Source of the DNA: Chrysochromulina tobinii
Lineage: Eukaryota; Haptophyta; Prymnesiales; Chrysochromulinaceae
DNA length: 36,272 nucleotides
NCBI GenBank assembly: GCA_001275005.1
Contig: JWZX01002490.1
Location: 1 to 36,272 of the forward strand
Reading direction: 5' to 3'
Shown: piece by piece, positions 1 through 9,516 of the stretch
Position numbering within the stretch: the first letter of the stretch is position 1
How the letters are laid out: every line of letters starts with the position of its first letter
The notes under the pieces: model-generated
What the model saw: the letters and a program-made list of their open reading frames with translations, nothing else
What the model was told of the DNA's origin: nothing
Database searches by the model: none
Program-made: the position numbers and the translations under genes

Positions 1-1228
1 GTTCAAGGATTTCGGGTTCGAAGAAGGAGAGTTCGGGGGACCATTCTTCAAACGGGTGCCAAAGTTCATCATGGGTGAGGAAGTGGAAGGGGGAGTAATC
101 GCGCGAGGGAGGGTGGCTATATGTATGTGGTGGGTCATCGTCAGGCCAGGAGGAGAGGGAGAGGGAGGGATCATCGATGGAGTGGCGGAGGTACTCGGCC
201 TCGTGATCACGCTCATAATCATCAACTTGCATGGAGTCAGAACGGAGGAGGCAGTCACGGGCGGAGGCGTGGAAGGCAGAGATCTCGTGTTGATCGTCAT
301 CAACAAGGTCATCAAAGGATTTGGAATCATAGGGGAGTTGGAGATGGTAGAGGTCAGGGCGGAGGCGTATGAAGCGGTTGACGACAGAGAGGTGGAATTG
401 GGAGAGGTGAATGCGGACAGGGTGCCAGTTGAACTCATCGTGCTCGTGGTCAAGGAGCCATTGGGTAGAGAAATCAAAGGAGTGTTGGGTGATTGGATGA
501 CCATTGTAATCACGGGGGTAGGAAGGGGGGAATTCATCGAAGTCGGATCCGGGTGTGAGGTGGGTATCAGCGAGGGTTGGGAAGGGGGGGGATGCGGGAC
601 GTGAGGATGGTGGTGACGGCGGTGGAGAGGGGAGTTGGGGCGGTGGCTGAGTGAGGGCGGCGGAGGGAGAGAGGGCGAGGGCGGAGGCGGATGGGATTGC
701 GGCCGAGGTGCCGAGTTGGAGCCAGGCCCGGTGCCCAGTTTCCGTCAGTGTGACCAGGTGCCGAAGGGTAGCTGCTGCTGCTGAAGCGATGTCGTTTGCT
801 GAGTAGTGTGATGTGGTTGCTGGCTGGAAAAAGTTTTGGATGTGAGGGTCCGGGGAGCCGGCGGCGTATGAGGCGAGGAAGGCGAAAGAACAAGGGAGCG
901 GGCAGTGAGTAGATGGTCGGGAATTGAAGATGATGGTACCAGTTGAAAGGTTGGGTAGGGCGAGCGTCAAATGGGGGTTGTAGTGTGAGATTCGCAAGAA
1001 GATGTCATCGGAAGGAGCTGGAGGTAAGGATCGAAGGTATGGCAGATTCGGGTGAAGAATGGCTTGTGCTGGCGCATCGCGAGTTTTGATGGCGCGGAGG
1101 CGGGAGTCGTTGGGCAATGGAGAGGCATCGAAGTCGGAACGGTACACGGGTGCTGGAATCGTCGATAGCGGTGTCGAGTCGGAGCGAGAGACGGTGCCCA
1201 TTTTTGATAACGGCGGGCGCATTTGCAT
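1..1228 (-). CDS. Uncharacterised protein, C-terminus beyond left edge
   Basis: A minus-strand frame is open from an ATG at 1228 to the left edge, 409 codons without a stop. An in-frame TAA lies three codons upstream of the ATG; two more in-frame Mets follow at codons 3 and 10. I recognise no domain. The first 190 residues or so are mixed. A proline/serine-rich linker with PPPQLPSPPPSPPSS follows, then a stretch rich in Asp, His, Trp and Phe (pieces such as STQWLLDHEHDEFNWHP and DDLVDDDQHEISAF). Codons favour C in the third position and the strand is strongly pyrimidine-rich, with visibly lower GC than the neighbouring genes, so origin by transfer or from a mobile element is possible but unproven. 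It is head-to-head with the pyrophosphatase gene, 169 bp between the two ATGs. The long open length with consistent codon bias supports coding; function is unknown. Confidence 0.6.
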   Translation of the reverse strand, partial: MQMRPPLSKMGTVSRSDSTPLSTIPAPVYRSDFDASPLPNDSRLRAIKTRDAPAQAILHPNLPYLRSLPPAPSDDIFLRISHYNPHLTLALPNLSTGTIIFNSRPSTHCPLPCSFAFLASYAAGSPDPHIQNFFQPATTSHYSANDIASAAAATLRHLVTLTETGHRAWLQLGTSAAIPSASALALSPSAALTQPPPQLPSPPPSPPSSRPASPPFPTLADTHLTPGSDFDEFPPSYPRDYNGHPITQHSFDFSTQWLLDHEHDEFNWHPVRIHLSQFHLSVVNRFIRLRPDLYHLQLPYDSKSFDDLVDDDQHEISAFHASARDCLLRSDSMQVDDYERDHEAEYLRHSIDDPSLSLSSWPDDDPPHTYSHPPSRDYSPFHFLTHDELWHPFEEWSPELSFFEPEILE

Positions 1229-1397
1229 GTTGTTTTATCGATTTCGAAGGGTTCACAGACACTTTCCGATCTGTTGGACCGGACGGCGCACCTGCTATCC
1301 GGACGGTGGTCCATTTACGGCTCGGAAAACTGTTAGTATCCGGTACTGTTCATGTGAACAAGCAGACGTCGCGTGTTCGGTCCTCACGAGGCTCCGC
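1229..1397. promoter_or_regulatory. Short divergent intergenic region, likely bidirectional promoter
   Basis: The 169 bp between the ATG of the left-edge protein (minus) and the pyrophosphatase ATG (plus) must hold both promoters. No TATA box or other motif stands out. The assignment rests only on gene orientation. Confidence 0.4.
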
Positions 1398-2213
1398 ATG
1401 CGCTTGTTCTCTCTGCTGCTAATTGGTGCAGGCGCTGGGGCTTTCGACCGAAGCAGAGTTTCGTGGAAGAACGAATCGCGTGGCATATATTACTCGTACA
1501 CCGCTGAGGACGGATCGAAGACGAAGATCTCTCCCTGGCACGACATCCCATTCACGCTGGGAAAGGATGATGGCGGTGCGATGCTGTTGTCTTTTGTGTG
1601 CGAAATTCCGCGGAACTCTCGTCCTAAAATCGAAATCCACAAGTCTGAGCCATATAATCCGCTGCTGCAGGACGTGAAGAAGGACGGGAGCTTGCGCTAC
1701 TACATGTACTCTGACTCGCTGGTCAACTATGGTGCCATTACGCAAACTTGGGAGGACCCGAACAAAAAGGATCCCGACACAGGCCTCGGCGGGGACAATG
1801 ATCCGATCGACGTCTTGCAGCTCAACGAGTCTCCGTGCGAACGCGGGGCCATCCAGCGAGTGCGTGTACTCGGAGGGCTCGCATTGATCGATGAGGGCGA
1901 GACGGATTGGAAACTTCTCGTCGTGGATGTGGACGCAGCCGACGCGCCTAACTGGCGCGACGTGAGTGACATTCCGAAGACGCGCGTCGACGAGCTGAGA
2001 GACTTCTTCCGATTGTACAAGACCGCGGAAGGCAAGCCGGAGAACAAGTACGGGCTCGACGGGCGCGCTGTCGACGCCGCGCATGCGCTGGTCGTCGCCA
2101 CGGGAACGCACGTACACTGGGCGGAGGGTCGAAAGGGCAACGCTGAGTGCGAGTTCAAGACGAGCCCATGCTGGATGGGCCTTTCGCAAACTGCTACAAA
2201 AGGAGAATTGTGA
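1398..2213 (+). CDS. PPA: Soluble inorganic pyrophosphatase, family I, secretory-type N-terminus
   Basis: It hydrolyses pyrophosphate to two phosphates. The 271-residue product carries family I hallmarks: SPWHDIP near residue 51, EIPRNSRPKIEI, NYGAITQTWEDP, the metal-binding signature GDNDPIDV (the three Asp of DNDPID) and DEGETDWK. The spacing follows the yeast Ipp1 type. The frame is open upstream to an ATG at 1059, but I chose the ATG at 1398. There the protein begins MRLFSLLLIGAGAGAF, a plausible signal peptide, while the longer version would overlap the divergent gene on the other strand. The last four residues are KGEL, reminiscent of an ER retrieval tetrapeptide although not the canonical KDEL. 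So the enzyme probably enters the secretory pathway, or a complex plastid by way of the ER. No intron is evident. Family is certain; location is inferred. Confidence 0.93.
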   Translation: MRLFSLLLIGAGAGAFDRSRVSWKNESRGIYYSYTAEDGSKTKISPWHDIPFTLGKDDGGAMLLSFVCEIPRNSRPKIEIHKSEPYNPLLQDVKKDGSLRYYMYSDSLVNYGAITQTWEDPNKKDPDTGLGGDNDPIDVLQLNESPCERGAIQRVRVLGGLALIDEGETDWKLLVVDVDAADAPNWRDVSDIPKTRVDELRDFFRLYKTAEGKPENKYGLDGRAVDAAHALVVATGTHVHWAEGRKGNAECEFKTSPCWMGLSQTATKGEL

Positions 2214-2320
2214 GGAGCTGAAGGTGGTTGGAGGTCACGGACAAATCCCAGTCCAGGTCGTAAGGGTTACAGGGGTCGCATTCACGCACATGGGGGCCGT
2301 GCAGTCGACGGAGTGCGGGC

Positions 2321-2534
2321 GCGGCGCTCAGAGCCACGACGGCATAACGACGGCGCCCCTCAGTCAGAGGTTCAGTGACACTCTGTGCTCCGGACTGCGC
2401 ATCGAGACTGCGCAGCGATCCGATGACGCGGCGCTCAGAGCCACGACGGCATGACGACGGCGCCCCTCAGTCAGAGGTTCAGTGACACTCTGTGCTCCGG
2501 ACTGCGCATCGAGACTGCGCAGCGATCCGATGAC
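2321..2534. repeat. 107-bp tandem duplication
   Basis: Two head-to-tail copies, 2321-2427 and 2428-2534, each begin GCGGCGCTCAGAGCC and end GATCCGATGAC. By eye they differ at one base (GGCATAACG against GGCATGACG). The unit is not a multiple of three and lies just downstream of the pyrophosphatase stop codon. Near-identity points to a recent duplication. Confidence 0.9.
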
Positions 2535-2798
2535 GTGAACTACGTTATTTCGGTTTGACGTAATTATAACAACTCGTCGGCGCGACGTCGCCTCGAACTC
2601 GTGGCGCTGGCGGCCTCGTCGCCCGTCCTAATTTCGGGCCGCGGCGCGGTACCTACCGGCTACGCGGTACTCTAACCGCGGTACCACCACAGGCGCTCTC
2701 GGCGACATTAATCGGCGACACGATCCGCGCTCGCCGCGCCCTCGGCCGGTACCTAGTACGACCGCGTCACCGCCCCGACCGAAACTCATATCATCAAA

Positions 2799-3164
2799 TT
2801 AAGGTAGTCCGCTCGCACTCATTAGGGTAATTTTGGAAATCAGCCCTACATAAATCAATGAGTCCCAAGGCCCCCGGGGCGGGGGAGGGTGGGGAAAGAA
2901 TGGACAACGGTGGAGCCAAACAGTGAAAATAAGCTGGTTCGAGTCTCAGGGGGCACTTCCCGCGCTTGCTTTTTTAGGCGAAATTAGGGCTTTGGGCTGG
3001 TTTGTGAACTAGAGTATGGGAATTCCACGTTCGATTCTGAAAGTTTTGAGCTAGAACTCAATGGGAGTGCGTGGGACACCTCTGGCTTGAGTTTCGTTCA
3101 AATCCCTTCAGTGGTTTTGGAGATCAGGTTTCGCCCCATGTACACCTTGAGCGGACTACCTTAA
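2799..3164. mobile_element. MITE-like element with TTAA-flanked terminal inverted repeats
   Basis: ATTAAGGTAGTCCGCTC at 2798-2814 is repeated exactly in inverted orientation at 3149-3165. Each end contains TTAA (2799-2802 and 3161-3164), as expected if TTAA is a target-site duplication, leaving a 358-bp core. The core is less GC-rich than the surroundings and has no transposase, so it would be non-autonomous. TTAA targets are typical of piggyBac-type elements, but the ends here start GGTAG rather than the usual CCC, so the superfamily is open. A tRNA B-box-like GGTTCGAGTCT sits at about 2937. Confidence 0.6.
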
Positions 3165-4167
3165 TGGTACACAAACCGCCTGAGGTTTTTCCTGAGGTCG
3201 TATCTACAGGCGCCATCGTCGATAGTGGTGGTGCGCGGACACAGGCGTCGGAAAGGCAGGGAACGAAACCGGCCGCGCGCCTCACCGCGCGCCGGGACCC
3301 GACCGCCTGCGGCACCGCACGACCGAGCACGACCGGCCGCGCGCTGTGTAGCGCTGTGCGGCGCCGTCGGGCGGGGCCTTGCGACCGACGGTCCACACGC
3401 GAGGACCGCGCTCCGCGGGGCGCGGGGGAGGGCGGGTGCGGGGCGTCGCGGCTGGAGCGTCGGGCGGGACGCGCTTCGCCCGCTAGAGGCTAGACGCACC
3501 GTCGCCGGTCGCGCCTCGACGGTACGCCCCGCCCTTGCCCCGCCCGCCGGGCCACCTACGGCCGAACGCGAGCTACGCTGCTACTCGGGGACGCGCTTTC
3601 GACGCGCTGCTACGGGCCTACCGGTCTATCGATAAACCGGTAAGCGTGCCGAAAGCGGGGCGGTACATCGCGACCGCCCGTGCCGTCCGTGTAGCTCTTG
3701 TACGTCCTTGTACGTGTGGAGCCTGGAGCGGCGTGACGCTGGCAGCGTGACGCTCGGACGCGCGGTGACGGCTGACGCGAAACTCAAACAACGATTTGTA
3801 CGTAAGTATCCGATCGGTACGAGACAAACGAGAAACCGGTCAAAACGGCATGCGCATGGGGCTAGGGGGCTTCCCTTCACCCTTGCCGCGTCAAACGTCA
3901 CACGATGGTGGTGTGCATGCAGCATGGAACAGAAGCGATGGTTGCGCGCACAGACAGAAGACTGCCACAACGATGCATTTGACACAGGCTCGCCGCCTTT
4001 CGAGCGGACTGCCCTAGAGACTGCCCCGACCAGAACAGCGTCAAAGGGACGCAGGGGCCAGGAAGTGTACACGTAGCTCCATGCACGAGCGCGGCAGGCG
4101 GTGGCTAGAGAGGGGATGTGCAGATTAGAGCAGGAGGATGGGTCAGAGCGAAGAAGCGGCCACTCAC

Positions 4168-6461
4168 TCAGGCCCGTTGCTTGGACTCCTTGGGGCTCGA
4201 CGGCGGCGATTTCTTCTTCGTCTTCTTCGTCTTCGTCTCGCCGCCGTCGGAGGCGGTTCGCCGGTGCGAGGGCACTTTGCCCTTGCGCTTCGAATTCTGC
4301 CCCTCGTCTACGGGGACAATGAGGGCGGTCGCCGGCGGGTTGGCGATCGACTCCGCAGCCGGCGACGAGGACGATGCCGACGCGCATGCACGTGTGGACG
4401 GCGGCGCCGAGTTGGGCGCCGAGTTCGCCGAGCGAGCGCGGGCGACGGCGGCACCGCCGCGTTGGCCGAACTGTCCGAGCGTCGCATGCGGCGAGGGCGC
4501 GGTGTACACGGTGTGCTGCGCCACGAAGGCTGCGTGCTGGCTGAAAAAGGCGTCCGAGATGCCCTTTGGCGGCGTAACCTTGAGCTTCGAGCGATGCCCC
4601 TCGTTCGCTCGGTGAACCTCTTCGAGGGGCAGCGCTGTGATCGATGGCGGCACTGCGGGTCGCTCGCGGGCATCGGTAGAGACATGCTGCTCTATGTGTG
4701 TCTCTGATGAAGGAGCGGCCGCGAGCAAGGCGAAAGGCGACTCGCGGCCGGGAGAGGGGAGCTGTGAGGGCATGGCCGAGGCAGTGGATGATGGGAGGGC
4801 GGAGGCGATGACGGAGGCGTACGAAGACGCGGCAAGGGAGGCGTTGGCGAAGCTGCTAAAGAGTCTCGGCGGCCCAAACGGATCCGCCGCCCGCGGCAAT
4901 TCTTCCTCCGAGGGTATCGCGTAGGGATTGAGTAGGCCGGCGGCGGCGGCAGGAGGACGGCGAGGATGGACGGAAGGCCTAGCGGCGGGCGGCCAGGCCG
5001 CGCCTACCGAGGCGTCGTTGGAGGCGGCGTCGTCCTCCTTGTCCAGAGACTGGTTGGGCTCGGTGCCGCGGCGTGTCGAGAAGGCTGCTGCCTCGCGCGC
5101 GAGCTCTCCCACAGACTTGTGGCGGGGGCGAAGCGAGGGCGAGCTCGCCCTCGGCTCCGTGGCCGGGTCAGGCACCTCCATCACCGCTGCGACCATCTCC
5201 TCCTCATCCCGCACCTCCATGAGCGTGGGCACCACCGCAGCGAGCGACAGGTGTGGCGAGCGCGCTGTCGGCACATGGGTGCCGCTCGGCTTGCCCCGCA
5301 GCATGTCGCGCGTGGGTGCCGCCCAGGCGTCGTCGGCCGAGCTCGCTTCCCACCGTTGTTTGCCCGTACCCTGAGCGAGCTTGAGTAGCTCCTCGCCGCC
5401 GCCGTACAACCTGGAGCACGCCTCGAGCACCTCTTGCACAATGACCTCTCGCACCACGCGCTCGGCCGGACTGACCTTGCCCGGCAGCAGCATCTCCACC
5501 TTTGAGAGCGCCTTGACTAGCAACGCGCTCGGCTCGACCACACTCTCATTGGTGCGCAGCAGCACGCGGCGCACTGTAGCCGCCTGCAAGTCGCGCTCGC
5601 GCCGCTGCACATTGAGCGCGTGGTTCTGGAGCGTGAGGGACAGGATCTGGAGCCGCTCAATCGAGATGATCCGGAGGGGCAGCTCCTGAATGAGCGTCGA
5701 GATGCGGTCCAGGTTCAGTTTCACCTGACCGCGCAAGCTCTCGAGCTCCTCCTCGAGGTCGCTCAGCTCCTGCGCGCGCCGCGCCTCGTCTGCCTCCGAG
5801 GAGGCAGCGGCGGCGCTCGAGGCGGCGCTCGGGGCGGCGCTCGGGGCGGCGCTCGGAGCTCCTCCCTCGGAGCCTGGGCGCAGTCGCAGCAGCAGCAGGT
5901 CCTGCACCGTCTTGTACAGGTCCTCGAGCAGCAGCGTGTGCTCATCGTGCAGCGCGCTCGCCTCCTGCTGGATGGCGATCGTCTCCTCCACTTCCATGTT
6001 GTCGAGCAGCTGGTACATCTGGAGCGCCCGCGGCTGCGTGACCGACGCCGAAATCTGGCTCAACATGCCGTTCATCTGCCCCCAATTGCGCTGCCCCAGC
6101 CCTGGTGAGCGCATGCCACGCAAGAAGGAGGGCTCTCGTGTCAGAAGGGCGTGCTGATCGTGCCTGTGCTGCGCGTCCTCGACAAGTGCATCGACACGCG
6201 GCTCTCGCATCGGGCGTCCTTGAGCGTCGACTTCCTCATCCTCGCCCTCGGGGTGCGGCGTGTGCAGCGGCCCCCAAAGCGGCTCGCCGTGGGGTGTCAC
6301 AATCAACGGCGGCGGCGGTGGCAGCCCATACGGGTGTCTCGACGGCGGCGGAAGCGCGGTCGGCACTCCCGGCGCACCGCCGCTCTTGATGACGCCGCCT
6401 AGCCGCGCTGCGCCTGCCGCCTTCTTGCCGGGCGCGCCGCCCTTGCCAGGTACGCCGCCCG

Positions 6462-6493
<32 letters not shown>

Positions 6494-8142
6494 GGTTGCT
6501 GCTGCTGCTGCTGCTGCTGCTGCAGCTGCTGCAGCTGCTGCTGCTGCTGCTGCTGTTGCTGCTGCGTGGTGCCGCCCTTGGGCCCTTGCGCTCGCCTCGC
6601 CCCCTTGTGATGCGTGTGGGCGCCACCACCGCCCTGGCCCTGCGCGGCCGCCTCTGCTGCGACCGCGGCCGCGATGGCCTCGTGCGGCTCAACCCATTCG
6701 TGACCCTCGCGCTGCGTGATGGCGACCAGCTCGCGCTGCAGCTTCTGTAGCTCGGAGAGCAGCGGCGCGTCGCGCTGCTCGTTGACGACGATGGGTAGCC
6801 CGCCGCGCGGCTTGATGTTCTTGGCGCGGTTAGCATACTTGAGCGAGTTGAGCGTCTCGTCGAACTGATCGTGGCTCGGCGACACGTTGGTGATCATTGT
6901 CGTGAGGCAGTTGCCTCCAAGCGAGTCCTTGAGCAGCCGCGTGAGCTTTGAGTCGCGGTACGGTACGTGCGCAACCTTCTTCGTCTTGTCGGCAAGCGCG
7001 TTGATGCAGTTACCGAGCGCGAGCAGCGAGCGGTTGATGTTCTGCCCTTCGACTAGCCGTGCCCCCACGTTGTCCGTCTTGTCCGCGCGCTCCGAGCCGG
7101 CGAGGTCGATCATCGAGAGCTTTCCCACCTTGGTCGGCGCGTCAGACTGGTAGCGGGGCTTGGCACGCACCGAAACCTGAAGCACAGCGTGCGAGCGCGA
7201 TGAGACCTCGTTCACCTTGGTCGCCTCCGTCGTGCGGTACAGGTTGCCCTCGTGGATAAGCGTCATCATCTCGTCCGGCGTCGAGACAATCTTGTCTGTC
7301 GCGCCGGCGACGAAGGTGCCTTTGGAAGGCACCTCGCGCACGTCGAGGTTGGCGTCGCTCGGGTTTAGCAGGTCCTTGATCTTCTCGTTGTAAATCTCGA
7401 CATACTGCATCGACACCTTAAAGTCCATCTCGTCGTCGTCCTTGATGAGCTCAAACAGATCGACGAGCGTGAGTGGAATCACTCCTGCGTGCTCGAGGTT
7501 GCCTGTCATAGTAAACGTCTTGCCTGCGCCGGTCTGCGCGCGCGGGTCCAGTCCCATCCACCAGGGGTGTGAGTTCGTGTCTCCGCACGGCAGCGGGTCA
7601 GGAGGGAAGGGGGCGCAAGGGAGGGGGAAAGGGAGGGCAGTGCGGCAACTATCGAGACTCACCGCGCCATACGCAAAGCAACACGCATTGTAGCCCTGAA
7701 CTGCCTTTTTCACGAGCGGTTTGTTGCTCTTCTCGTAGACTTCGGTCTGGGTCGAATCGGGTCCGAATGCAAAGTCGAAGCGGTAATGCTTCGTCTTCGT
7801 CTTGTCCAGACGGAGGTAGTCCAGGCCGCCCATCTTGTCGTCGGGATCAAATGCTGCCACATGCGTCTCGTCGATCACCTCCACGGTCGCCCACGAATCT
7901 CGAGCTTTCTCCTTTGCCGAAAGTGGTCTTACACGCACGACCACTTTGATGTTGCTACCCTTTTCCGGGTTGCTCGCCTTTTCATCTTCCAGCGGCGTTC
8001 CAGGGTCCTTTAAGTCGGCTGACCCTTTGCCGCCGCCGGCAGAGCCCACGGCGAGTATTACATCCGCTGCTGGTGCTTCGGCCGCCGCCATGGTCGACAC
8101 CTCCGGAATGGCGCGCCCGGCCTTGTCCCGCTCGGCGGGCAT
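4168..8142 (-). CDS. KIN8: Kinesin-8 motor protein (two exons, polyQ tail)
   Basis: A plus-end-type microtubule motor; family members also depolymerise microtubule ends and control spindle or flagellar length. Exons are 8142-7663 and 7533-4168, giving 1281 residues. The N-terminal motor spans about residues 64-402: VVVRVRP, P-loop GATGAGKT at 159-166, switch I NEVSSRSH, switch II DLAGSE and the neck-proximal LKYANRAKNIK. GATGAGKT in place of the common GQTGSGKT, together with ALGNCINAL, points to kinesin-8. A low-complexity segment with a long polyglutamine tract follows, then helical, probably coiled-coil, stretches (for example EEELESLRGQVKLNLDRISTL) and a disordered Lys/Ser-rich tail. An alternative start is the Met at codon 18. 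No other intron is needed, since the tail is one open frame of 3.4 kb. Confidence 0.93.
5815..5860 (-). repeat. Short GC-rich minisatellite inside kinesin tail
   Basis: About three near-identical copies of a 12-bp unit (GCTCGGGGCGGC on the plus strand) encode repeated Ala-Pro-Ser-Ala in the kinesin tail. It is an in-frame coding repeat with no sign of frame disruption. Confidence 0.7.
6463..6567 (-). repeat. CAG/CTG repeat encoding polyglutamine
   Basis: A run of CTG units on the plus strand (CAG on the coding strand), broken by a few Leu and Pro codons. It encodes about 35 residues that are nearly all Gln in the segment after the kinesin motor. Purity of the CAG codons suggests length instability. 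Confidence 0.9.
7534..7662 (-). other. Kinesin intron, 129 nt, GT-AG, splits the P-loop
   Basis: On the coding strand exon 1 ends with codons for FAYGA, followed by the donor GTGAGT; the acceptor ends GCGCAG before the codons for TGAGKT. Splicing restores GATGAGKT. The intron is exactly 43 codons long and contains no in-frame stop, so the unspliced frame reads straight through. Confidence 0.9.
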
Positions 8143-9224
8143 ATTCGGCCGGCTGCAGCCCTGGCCGGCTGGAGAGCGCTTGGCTTGGACTCCTCACGCA
8201 CTCTCCGCCCACTTCCCCGAATAACCTCGTCGGAAAAAGCAGTTTCCTCCACAAACGCTGCACTCTAACGCCAGAACAGACATTTCACACAAACTTCCAA
8301 AGAATTCCGTTACATGTAAATGTAGGTTTTTCTAGTGCCGAGCCCTTTGCTCGAGCTCGCAGCGCACCGTCTTGCCATTCTAACCAGGGCGCCACGGTTG
8401 AACCACATCTGCCACGACTACTCGCCGTTGAGCGCATCTGTAAGCGCTCATACACTGCAGTTGAACAACAGTCACGCCAGGACAGCCACGGAGCGAGCGA
8501 GACTGGTGGTGACTTCATCGAATCCTACAGCCAACGCACAGCATTTCAACACCCGTTAAGTCAGTCCAACCACGGAACGAGCGAGCCTGGTGATGACTAC
8601 GGCGCGGCTGCTGGTGACCTCGGCGGTAAATACACCGAGGCAGGCTACGACGCTACGTCTTATTCCTCGTACTCAGCCAGCCTATGTGAATACTTGGAGC
8701 CCGCACGACGTAATGTGCCGCGATTCACGCATGTACCGATTGTGTGGTCAAAAGCTTATGGCGGTGCACATGCCAGCATGGTCGGCGTGCAATCAGTTCA
8801 CAACTGTGGACCCAAAGCCTGGACGCATACGGGCGTGGCTGATCTTGATCCAGTGCCCTCGGCCTTCGCCCGCACGGGCCCTTCGGCTAACACGCACCAT
8901 GGGCCGCTCGAGCAGGGCACCGACGAACGTAATCGTCAAGACGGTCACTCTCAATCGCGTGGATCGCTCAGTTACTCACTCGCCGGGCCACCACGGCTCG
9001 AAGGCCATCAGGTTTCGGGGGTCGGTGGGGTCAGCCAGCGGGACAGGGCAAGGCCGATCGACAGAAATCCGTCTCATGTGACCAGCAAGCCGATATCTAC
9101 CGCGGGCAGCGAAATCGAGAAGCGAGCCAGCGGTCTCAATGTTGATGAAGCGATGAGTTCGCTTGGATATCGCAGGCCGCTGAAGTTTGCGGGTGGCTTC
9201 GGCGGGCCGTTCATTCGCATGTGA
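8143..9224 (+). other. Long stop-free frame without an ATG start; possible exon
   Basis: Between the kinesin ATG and the next gene, one plus-strand frame stays open for 360 codons and ends with a stop at 9222-9224. The composition here is only moderately GC-rich, so this is longer than I would expect by chance. There is no ATG near the beginning; the first in-frame ATG lies more than halfway in (within SMVGVQ). The reading contains an imperfect 27-codon repeat (HGASETGGDF and HGTSEPGDDY) and no domain I know. It could be an exon whose start lies elsewhere, a decayed gene, or chance. The kinesin promoter should also lie at the left end of this stretch. Confidence 0.3.
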
Positions 9225-9516
9225 GGTCGTGACGGCCATGCGGATCTCGCACGGCGGCCGGCGGCGCGGGGTCGCCGGGGCCCCGCCCACTGCGCGGAGA
9301 TAAAAGATTCGATGCCGAGTTATCTAAATCTAGGACAGCGAAATAGTAGCTTGACATAGTAAAGGTAAAAAAAAGCCAGGTCGGAGCGGGATCTAAACGC
9401 CGTGTGAGGCGCCGTTTCATGCAACGGTCGCGTGTCGACACGAGAGGCTCCGCGCGCTGCGGGCTGCGCTCGCGTGCCACGATCGCGTTGTAGGCTGGGG
9501 CATGTTTCACTACTTT
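9225..9516. other. Intergenic, no feature seen
   Basis: It runs from a GC-rich block into an A-rich stretch (about 9300-9375) just beyond the stop of the next minus-strand gene, suitable for 3' UTR and polyadenylation sequence. Nothing else is recognisable. Confidence 0.4.

Larger units (their letters stand above)
2214..4167. other. Gene-poor stretch between pyrophosphatase and kinesin 3' ends
   Basis: I find no convincing gene in these 1.95 kb. It holds a 107-bp tandem duplication (2321-2534), a cluster of CGGTAC-containing motifs at about 2646-2757, a TTAA-flanked inverted-repeat element (2799-3164), a very GC-rich block (about 3270-3560) and a short hairpin (7-bp arms at 3619-3625 and 3636-3642). 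Open frames here are short and GC-driven. Confidence 0.6.

Noticed and set aside
56-604. Plus-strand open frame rich in Gly, Glu and Val
   Set aside because: It is the antisense of the left-edge minus-strand gene, whose frame is longer and has a balanced protein-like composition.
1059-1397. N-terminal extension of the pyrophosphatase from the ATG at 1059
   Set aside because: The extension has no similarity to pyrophosphatases, overlaps the divergent coding frame, and would bury the signal-like segment beginning at 1398.
2930-2960. tRNA or tRNA-derived SINE at the GGTTCGAGTCT word
   Set aside because: The bases flanking the loop do not pair into a T stem, and no A box or acceptor stem is found at the right distance.
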